Shown here: positions 58,151 to 64,000 of the stretch, piece by piece
How the letters are laid out: each line of letters begins with the position of its first letter
How positions within the stretch are numbered: the stretch's first letter is position 1
Origin: Shimia sp047124445
GTDB lineage: Bacteria > Pseudomonadota > Alphaproteobacteria > Rhodobacterales > Rhodobacteraceae
DNA: 64,000 bases
Assembly (NCBI RefSeq): GCF_047124445.1
Contig: NZ_CP138921.1
Span: forward strand, 2,728,001-2,792,000
Direction: 5' to 3'
Notes under the pieces: generated by a model
What the model was told of the DNA's origin: nothing
Databases searched by the model: none
What the model saw: only the letters and a program-made list of their open reading frames with translations
Translations under genes and position numbers: made by a program

Positions 58151-59041
58151 TCAGCGTGCCTTCTGTTTGGGATCAAGGATGTCGCGAATGCCGTCACCCA
58201 ACAGGTTAAAGGCGGTGGCGGTGATCAGGATGGCAAAGCCCGGGAAGGCCGAGTACCACCACTGGTCCAGGATGTAGTTACGTCCGGTGGCCACCATGGC
58301 GCCCCACTCAGCGGTTGGCTGTTGCGCGCCAAGGCCGATGAAGCTGAGCGCGGAGGCCAGAAGGATGGTGCTGCCGAGGTCCAACGTCGCCTGCACCATG
58401 ACCGGAGACAGGATGTTGGGCAGGATGTGCCAGCGCAGGATGTGCAGTTTGGACGCCTTGAAGGTTTCGGCCGCGGTCACAAAGGACATTTCGCGGATCA
58501 GCAGGGTTTGGCCGCGTGAGATACGTACATAGACCGGGATGCGCACCAGCGCGATGGCAATGGCCGCGTTGATCAAGCTGGGGCCAAGCGCCGCGGCGAG
58601 CGCCATGATCAGCACCAAAGAGGGCACGGAAAGCACCACATCCATCATTCGCATGATCACCACATCCACACGTCCGCCGATCAGGCCGGCAAAGGCGCCA
58701 ATGAAGGTGCCGATGAAACCGGCCACAACCACAACAAAGAACCCCACGGCCACAGATTGCCGCCCGCCATAGAGAATACGAGAGTAGAGATCACGGCCAA
58801 CTTCGTCGGTGCCAAAGAAATGGTCCCAGCTGGGGGCGGCCAGGCGGGCGCGCAGGTCGATGGCATTGGGATCGTGCGTGGCAAAGACCGGTGCAAAGAT
58901 CACCAGAAACAGCACGATCAGCACCACGGCCCCGCCGCCAAGCGTAAGCGGGCTTTTCTTGATTTGATACCAGAGGTAGCCCCAATCCACCCGCGACAAG
59001 GCGCGTTTGACAGGGTTTGCGGAAACGGTTGCGTCGCTCAT
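58151..59041 (-). CDS. Dipeptide ABC transporter permease, DdpC/DppC-like
   Basis: This 296-residue permease has six predicted helices and the binding-protein-dependent transport signature EMSFVTAAETFKASKLHILRWHILPNI, which contacts the ATPases. The N-terminus carries the DppC-type cytoplasmic segment and RLAAPSWDHFFGTDEVGRDLYSRILYG. I use the ATG at 59041, which overlaps the stop of the upstream permease by one base; a GTG one codon upstream is possible. Confidence 0.92.
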   Translation of the reverse strand: MSDATVSANPVKRALSRVDWGYLWYQIKKSPLTLGGGAVVLIVLFLVIFAPVFATHDPNAIDLRARLAAPSWDHFFGTDEVGRDLYSRILYGGRQSVAVGFFVVVVAGFIGTFIGAFAGLIGGRVDVVIMRMMDVVLSVPSLVLIMALAAALGPSLINAAIAIALVRIPVYVRISRGQTLLIREMSFVTAAETFKASKLHILRWHILPNILSPVMVQATLDLGSTILLASALSFIGLGAQQPTAEWGAMVATGRNYILDQWWYSAFPGFAILITATAFNLLGDGIRDILDPKQKAR

Positions 59042-60057
59042 CACGAGACCTCCCGGATGCGCGGATCAACCGCCATATAGATCAGATCAACAGCCAGGTT
59101 GATCAGCACATAGGCCAGCGAAACCACCACGGTGAACCCCATGACCGCCGGGAAATCCAGCGCCTGAATGGAGTTCACCACATAGGCGCCCATGCCGGGC
59201 CAGGCGAAGACGGTTTCTGTGAGCACTGCGCCATACAGCAGGTCGCCCAGCGCGAGGCCAAGAACGGTGATCGAGGGGATCATGGCGTTGGGCAGGGCTT
59301 CGGTGAAGACAATCTTGAAGCGGCTGAGGCCGTTGGCTTTGGCGGTGCGGATGTAGTCCTGCTGCAACTCTTCCAGCATCGCGGCGCGCACTTGGCGGGC
59401 CACCACACCGAGGTGGACAAAGCCCAATGTAAAAGCGGGGAGAAGGATGTGTTTGAGGGCAGAGCCGAAGGCGACCAAATCACCCGCCAAAAGGCTGTCG
59501 ATCATCAGGAAGCCGGTGATACGGGTGGGCATCTCCAGCGAAGGATCGATACGCCCACCGCTGGGGAGCCAGCCGAGGTTGCCGTAGAACAACAAGATCA
59601 CCAGCAGGCCCAGCCAGAAGGCGGGGGTGGAGATACCGGTCACAGCGATCACACGCACAAAGTGGTCGATGGGTTTGTCTTTCCACACGGCGGAGGCCAC
59701 ACCCAATGGAATGCCCAATGCGGTGGCAAACAACAGCGCGGTCAGCGCCAACTCCAATGTGGCGGGGAAGAAGATACGCAGATCTTCCAGCACCGGACGA
59801 CGTGTGCGGATCGAGGTGCCAAAGTCGCCCTGCACCACGCCTTCGAGATAGCGGAAGTACTGGACCGGCAGCGGTTTATCGAGGCCGAGGTCCTCGCGGA
59901 TGTTCTGCACAATCTCAGGCGTCGCGCGGTCACCCGCAATCATGCGGGCCGGGTCGCCGGGAATGAGATTGGAGATGGTGAAGGTGATGACCGTCACACC
60001 GAAGAGAACCAAGATCAGGAACATCAAGCGGCGGCGGATGACATTGAGGAAAGACAT
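59041..60057 (-). CDS. Dipeptide ABC transporter permease, DdpB/DppB-like
   Basis: This 338-residue permease has six predicted helices, starting LRRRLMFLILVLFGVTVITF-type, and the EAA-like loop MLEELQQDYIRTAKANGLSR that docks the ATPase. GDPARMIAGDRATPE is the DppB periplasmic loop. It forms the channel with the adjacent DdpC-like protein. The solute-binding-protein gene lies 67 bases upstream in the same operon. Confidence 0.92.
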   Translation of the reverse strand: MSFLNVIRRRLMFLILVLFGVTVITFTISNLIPGDPARMIAGDRATPEIVQNIREDLGLDKPLPVQYFRYLEGVVQGDFGTSIRTRRPVLEDLRIFFPATLELALTALLFATALGIPLGVASAVWKDKPIDHFVRVIAVTGISTPAFWLGLLVILLFYGNLGWLPSGGRIDPSLEMPTRITGFLMIDSLLAGDLVAFGSALKHILLPAFTLGFVHLGVVARQVRAAMLEELQQDYIRTAKANGLSRFKIVFTEALPNAMIPSITVLGLALGDLLYGAVLTETVFAWPGMGAYVVNSIQALDFPAVMGFTVVVSLAYVLINLAVDLIYMAVDPRIREVS

Positions 60058-60124
60058 CGGCGCGTTTCTTTAGTGGCTGAAGGCCCCGGACCACCGGGAT
60101 GGTCTAGGGCCGTTTGCTTAAGGC

Positions 60125-61690
60125 TTAGTCGGAGAGCGACATGTCACCGAAGTTGAAGATGTCTTCGAGCATCGGGTTGAAGACAAAGCCTTCGACATCG
60201 TCCCGCACGGCGATGCGGTAGTCTTTCTGGAACAGATAGACGTAGGCGGCCTCATCCGTCACGATCTCCTGAAGCTCACCATACAGCGCGGTGCGCTCTG
60301 CCTGATCGGAGCTGACCACAGCCTGTTGCAGCAGACCATCAACCTTGTCGTTGGAGTACCAGCTGCGGTTGCCCGCCAGACCATGGCGTTTGCTGTCAAA
60401 CCAATAGTTGGTGAACATGTAAGGGTCCGCAAAGTCCGGGCTCCAGTTGCCGGTTGCGATGCCAAATTCGCCGGTGTCAAAGCGCTCGCGCATGGTGGCG
60501 TTGGCCAGCTTTTCCAGCTTCACGTTCAGGCCCAGTTGGGACAGATACGCCTGGGTTGCGATGGCGATTGGCTCCCACAGTGGGTCCCGGTCGGAATAGA
60601 GGAAGGTGATTTCCTCGCTTGCACCGCCAGCCACGTCGAGGGCCTTCTTCGCAGACGCCAGATCATATGAATACTGGGTCGCGTTTTTGTTCTGGCCCCA
60701 CATGCCTTCTGGAATAGGGCCGTGCATTTGTACGCCGTTGCCGTCCAGAATGCCGTCGATGATGCCCTGATAGTCCACCGCTGCGGAAATCGCGCGACGC
60801 ACGTCAACATTGTCCAGCGGGGCCACTTTGTTATTCAGGTAAAGATAGGTCACCTTCAGGCTTGGATAGTTCTGTACCTCAACCCCATCGGTGCCGCCCA
60901 ATGCGTCCAGCTGGTCCACCGGCAGGCTTTCGGCGATGTGAACGTCACCGGCTTCGAGCTTCAGGCGACGGGCCGAAGCTTCTGCGATGATGTCGACGCG
61001 GATTTTTTCGATCTCAGGCGTGGAACCACCGTAGTTCGGATTTGGCTCCAGCACGAGGTTTTGGCCGCGCTCCCAACCGGTCAGCATGTAGGCGCCGGAC
61101 CCAGCGGAATTGGCGGATAGCCATTCGGTGCCGTGATCGCCACCTTTGCCTTCAACCGCTGGGTTTACAATCCCGGCGCCATTGTTGGCCAAGGTGTAGA
61201 GGAACGGCGCAAAAGGCTGCTCCAATGTGAAGGTCACCTGCATGTCGCCGGTCGCTTCAACTTTCATGCCACCCGGGAAAGCTTCAGATGGGCCGCGGCC
61301 CAGATCCATCAGGCGGTTGAAGGAGTATTCCACTGCAGCTGCGTCCACGGCAGCGCCATCGCTGAACGCGTTGCCGGAAGCCAAATCAAAAGTCCAGACC
61401 GTGCCATCGTCAGACGCCGACCAATTGCTGGCCAATTCGCCAACCACGGAGGTCAGGCCTTTGCCGTCCTCGGACACGTCATAGCGCACCAGCCGTTGGT
61501 ACAGCGGATATGTTACGGTCCAATCATTGTTATCCATGGTTTGCGCTGGATCGAGCGTTTGCGGATCCGCCGCTTTGGCCACAACCAGCAGATCGGCATC
61601 GCCTTCCGCAAGTGCCGCAGGCGCGTTCATCGCCATGCCAACTGTGACGGCAGCCGCGCCAACCACCTGGAACCATTGTGAATTTTTCAT
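60125..61690 (-). CDS. Dipeptide-binding protein of ABC transporter, DdpA-like
   Basis: This 521-residue periplasmic protein has a signal peptide (residues 1-28, ending APAALAEG) and the SBP_bac_5 fold of oligopeptide-binding proteins: DPAQTMDNNDWTVTYPLYQRLV, WSASDDGTVWTFDLASG and NNKVAPLDNVDVRRAIS. The ATG at 61690 follows GGGAGGA; a longer in-frame extension is rejected because it would bury the signal peptide. With a VanX-type dipeptidase in the operon, D-Ala-D-Ala is the likely ligand. Confidence 0.9.
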   Translation of the reverse strand: MKNSQWFQVVGAAAVTVGMAMNAPAALAEGDADLLVVAKAADPQTLDPAQTMDNNDWTVTYPLYQRLVRYDVSEDGKGLTSVVGELASNWSASDDGTVWTFDLASGNAFSDGAAVDAAAVEYSFNRLMDLGRGPSEAFPGGMKVEATGDMQVTFTLEQPFAPFLYTLANNGAGIVNPAVEGKGGDHGTEWLSANSAGSGAYMLTGWERGQNLVLEPNPNYGGSTPEIEKIRVDIIAEASARRLKLEAGDVHIAESLPVDQLDALGGTDGVEVQNYPSLKVTYLYLNNKVAPLDNVDVRRAISAAVDYQGIIDGILDGNGVQMHGPIPEGMWGQNKNATQYSYDLASAKKALDVAGGASEEITFLYSDRDPLWEPIAIATQAYLSQLGLNVKLEKLANATMRERFDTGEFGIATGNWSPDFADPYMFTNYWFDSKRHGLAGNRSWYSNDKVDGLLQQAVVSSDQAERTALYGELQEIVTDEAAYVYLFQKDYRIAVRDDVEGFVFNPMLEDIFNFGDMSLSD

Positions 61691-61778
61691 CTTCGCTGTC
61701 CTCCCCAGAACGATTTCTGTGACCAAAGGGTCGTGTCTCGTTGAGGGTTTTCCCCAACGGCAAGTGTTCTGAACCTCT

Positions 61779-61824
61779 ATGGTATTGCCATAACAGTCAA
61801 TACCGTTATGGTACGTGCATACCA
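61779..61824. promoter_or_regulatory. Cluster of dyads between the dipeptide operon and rpiR-type gene
   Basis: Three inverted repeats overlap here: GGTATT/AATACC (61781-61786, 61799-61804), CCATAAC/GTTATGG (61788-61794, 61805-61811), and TGGTA/TACCA (61809-61813, 61820-61824). RpiR/MurR regulators bind dyads in such promoters, so these are candidate operators for autoregulation and control of the uptake operon. Confidence 0.55.
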
Positions 61825-61880
61825 ATTATTTTTGATATAGTCCTCCCATTGGGGACAGCGTCGGGCAGAAGGGTCTGAGG

Positions 61881-62738
61881 ATGGGCGTGAATATTTCGGA
61901 GGCAATTGCCAGTGCAAACCAGCCGTTTACCAAGCTGGAACAACGGGTTGCCACCTATCTGAGCAGCCGGCCGGAGGCGGTGGCCTTGGAAACCAGCGCC
62001 GAAATTGCTGAAAAACTGCAAGTCAGCCCAATGACGGTGAGCCGGTTTTTCAAGAAGCTGGGGTTTACCAATTTGAACGAGCTGCGCGCGGATGCGCGGC
62101 GTGATCTCTATGGCCCGACCTCCGCACGAATCGGCAGCCGCTTCAAAAGCTTCAAACAGGCCAGCCAGACCCGCGATGCGACGCAGGACCATGCCATCGC
62201 CAATGCCGCCATCCGCACGGCGCTGGACTTGCGCGAAACTGAACGCTGGCAAGATGCAGTGCAATATGTCGCTCATTCCGACAGCGTCATGGCGGTGGGT
62301 TTTCAGGTGATGCAGTATCTGGCGAACGGTTTTGCCATGCGGCTAAAGTACCTGCGCTCCAATGTGATGTTTCTGGATGGCACCGACGGGGTCTATGCCG
62401 AGGTGTTTGGCGATGATTCCGAGACCAAGGCGCTGATCCTGATCGATACGTTCCGGTACGGCAATCACGGGCCAATCCTGGCCAAGGCGGCACGGGAGCG
62501 CGGCTTCAAGGTGATCCTGTTTTGCGACGAGTTCTGTGATTGGGGCTCAAGTCTCAGCGACGTGATGCTACCCTACCCCAACGAAGGCCATATGTTCCTG
62601 CCATTCCCGACCGGCATACACTTTGGTCTGAACCTGATGTTTCAGGATGTGGTGACAGAGCTTGGCGACAAGGCACGCGACAAGGTGGAACAGGTCGCCA
62701 AGTCTCAGGATTTGTTCGACAATTTTCTGCCGGAATAG
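61881..62738 (+). CDS. MurR/RpiR family transcriptional regulator
   Basis: This 285-residue regulator has the RpiR helix-turn-helix at residues 10-80 (TKLEQRVATYLSSRPEAV, VSPMTVSRFFKKLGF) and a SIS sugar-phosphate-binding domain at about 115-260, with VMAVGFQVMQYLANGFAMRL and ALILIDTFRYGNHGP. It is divergent from the D,D-dipeptide uptake operon and probably represses it. Its ligand may be a murein-derived sugar phosphate, as for MurR, but is not known. Confidence 0.9.
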   Translation: MGVNISEAIASANQPFTKLEQRVATYLSSRPEAVALETSAEIAEKLQVSPMTVSRFFKKLGFTNLNELRADARRDLYGPTSARIGSRFKSFKQASQTRDATQDHAIANAAIRTALDLRETERWQDAVQYVAHSDSVMAVGFQVMQYLANGFAMRLKYLRSNVMFLDGTDGVYAEVFGDDSETKALILIDTFRYGNHGPILAKAARERGFKVILFCDEFCDWGSSLSDVMLPYPNEGHMFLPFPTGIHFGLNLMFQDVVTELGDKARDKVEQVAKSQDLFDNFLPE

Positions 62739-62746
62739 CGGGAGGC

Positions 62747-63391
62747 TTATACCAGCTTGCCGTCGCGCAACTCCAACGTATCCGGCGCCAATGCGGCGCG
62801 GAACGCGGGGTTGTGGCTGACCAACAAAATGGCTTGCGGGAGGCCTTGCAGGATTTCCAGCAAGCGTGCCTCGTTTTTTGTGTCCAGCGCGTTGGTTGGC
62901 TCGTCCAGCAGGAGCGCTTCGGGCTCCATGGCAAGCACAGTCGCCAGGGTCACAAGGCGCTTTTCACCGCCCGAGAGCTTGTGCGTGATACGGTCGCGCA
63001 GGTGCATCAGGTTCAGATCAGTGAGCACCTTGTCGACAATCGCCAGGGCCTCGCCTTTGGTGCGACCCAAATTGAGCGGGCCAAAGGCGATATCTTCGGC
63101 CACGGTGGGGCAAAACAACTGATCGTCCGGGTCCTGAAACACCAGACCAATACGACGGCGGACTTCGTGGAAATCTGCCTCCACCCGACGCTCTTTGCCA
63201 AAGATGGTCACGGTGCCGGAGGTTGGATGCTGCAGGCCCAGCGCGATGCGAAACAAGGTCGATTTGCCCGCGCCGTTGGGACCGGCAATCGACAGGCGTT
63301 GACCGGCCGTGAGCTGTACCGACGCGCCATCCAGCACCGGAGGCTGCCCGGGATAGGCAAAGTGGATGTTTTCAAGCGCGAGGATCGTCAT
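62747..63391 (-). CDS. Energy-coupling factor transporter ATPase (CbiO/EcfA-like)
   Basis: This 214-residue ATPase has Walker A GPNGAGKST near residue 34, signature LSGGEKRLVTLATVLAM near 123 and Walker B LLLDEPTNALD near 145. PDDQLFCPTVAEDIAFGP with the Q-loop is typical of CbiO/NikO. It overlaps the upstream EcfT gene by four bases. It would energise uptake of cobalt, nickel or a vitamin through the substrate-binding subunit encoded beyond the window. Confidence 0.9.
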   Translation of the reverse strand: MTILALENIHFAYPGQPPVLDGASVQLTAGQRLSIAGPNGAGKSTLFRIALGLQHPTSGTVTIFGKERRVEADFHEVRRRIGLVFQDPDDQLFCPTVAEDIAFGPLNLGRTKGEALAIVDKVLTDLNLMHLRDRITHKLSGGEKRLVTLATVLAMEPEALLLDEPTNALDTKNEARLLEILQGLPQAILLVSHNPAFRAALAPDTLELRDGKLV

Positions 63392-64000
63392 AGGTGGTCC
63401 AGAAACAGCAAGCCGATGCACACCCCGCCAAGAAGAACCGCAAAGCGGTGGTCGCGGCGGGTCATGCGGAACTCTTGTAACAAGATCAGCTGCCCTGAAA
63501 AGCCCCGGCATTTCATCGCGCCCAGAATGCGCTCGGAGCGCTCAATGGCGCGTACCAGCATCATGCCCACCAGATAGCCAAAGCTGCGGTAGGTGTGCCA
63601 ATTGGTGCCGGGCCGGAACCCGCGGATTTTCATGGCGCCGCGCAGACGGAGATATTCTTCCCGCAGCACTTCAATGTAGCGAATGGTGAACATCAAGAGA
63701 TGCACCAGCACCTCAGGGCAGCGTAGCTTGTGCAAGGCATGGCCAAGCGTGACCGGCTCCATGGTGCCGACCAGCACCATCAGCGTGAGGATCACCGCGT
63801 TGGCGGTCAGGCCGATCTCGATGGCTTTCCACAGACCTTGCCAACTGGCGGGGAAGCCAAAGACGCTAAACATAGGTTCACCCGGCATGGTGAAAGGCAA
63901 GAGCACCAACATAAAGATGATGAAACTGTCCATCATCGCCATACGCTTGAGCGTGCGGCGGATGGGCAGGCGCGACATCATCAACAGGGAAACGGCTGTG
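63388..64000 (-). CDS. Energy-coupling factor transmembrane subunit (CbiQ/EcfT-like), 5' truncated by window
   Basis: About 204 codons of a CbiQ-type protein are visible; the reading frame is open to the window edge, so the true start is outside. Two EcfT signature motifs are seen, AMKIRGFRPG and AMKCRGFSGQ, which couple to the ATPases. Several hydrophobic helices precede them. The sequence is closest in feel to NikQ/CbiQ, so cobalt or nickel is the expected cargo. It overlaps the downstream ATPase gene by four bases. Confidence 0.88.
   Translation of the reverse strand, partial: TAVSLLMMSRLPIRRTLKRMAMMDSFIIFMLVLLPFTMPGEPMFSVFGFPASWQGLWKAIEIGLTANAVILTLMVLVGTMEPVTLGHALHKLRCPEVLVHLLMFTIRYIEVLREEYLRLRGAMKIRGFRPGTNWHTYRSFGYLVGMMLVRAIERSERILGAMKCRGFSGQLILLQEFRMTRRDHRFAVLLGGVCIGLLFLDHL

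Overview
The window comes from the chromosome of a Rhodobacterales (roseobacter-group) alphaproteobacterium. I infer this from the protein types (Mcl1-type malyl-CoA lyase, YtoQ, DUF1636, TIGR02300, DUF6868, Hint-domain and RTX proteins), the moderately high GC, and an intergenic GC-hairpin plus TATTT motif that I recognise from this group. No rRNA, CRISPR array, prophage or intact insertion sequence was seen. There is one tRNA (Ala, anticodon GGC).

Layout. 1-6.1 kb: 5' part of smc on the minus strand, a GNAT acetyltransferase, a FadR-type regulator, an RTX protein, DUF1244, DUF6868 and N-formylglutamate amidohydrolase. 6.2-14 kb: pyruvate kinase, then a translation block rpmI-rplT / pheS-pheT interrupted by a Hint-domain gene, ending in a translationally coupled GNAT gene. 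14-22 kb: LysR regulators, methyltransferase, YtoQ, GMC oxidoreductase, GST, MscS channel, and alanine dehydrogenase divergent from an Lrp regulator. 22.6-24.4 kb: an ECF41 sigma-factor module (membrane protein, AhpD-like protein, sigma factor) preceded by a sequence matching the ECF41 promoter signature. 24.5-34.7 kb: second GMC oxidoreductase, LysE exporter, YghU-type GST, DEAD-box helicase, membrane cyclase, rpsU, COQ9, accA, and a LysE exporter divergent from an Lrp regulator.

34.7-45.8 kb: malyl-CoA lyase; a D-amino-acid cluster (DUF1611/DgcN, enolase-family DgcA, metallophosphoesterase, D-amino-acid transaminase); ferric-reductase-like flavoprotein; quinone oxidoreductase; an MFS transporter with a histidine-rich tail; a GntR regulator; a YgjP-type metallopeptidase; TIGR02300. 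45.8-51.8 kb: tRNA-Ala, membrane LytTR regulator, PAP2 phosphatase, Lrp, DUF2000 and acnB. 52-55.7 kb: cobalamin riboswitch followed by DUF1636 and a BtuDFC-like importer. 55.7-62.7 kb: a D,D-dipeptide uptake operon (ddpABCDF-like plus dipeptidase DdpX) divergent from an RpiR/MurR regulator. 62.7-64 kb: ATPase and partial transmembrane subunit of an ECF/CbiQO-type metal transporter.

How the genes fit together. D-amino-acid use is the clearest theme. DdpX would release D-alanine from imported D-Ala-D-Ala; the transaminase can move the amino group to 2-oxoglutarate, giving D-glutamate; DgcN and DgcA can turn that into N-acetyl-L-glutamate; Ald handles L-alanine. The best regulatory unit is the ECF41 module, where sigma factor, partner protein and candidate promoter can all be read from the sequence. 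Several intergenic palindromes are unexplained and are listed as findings.
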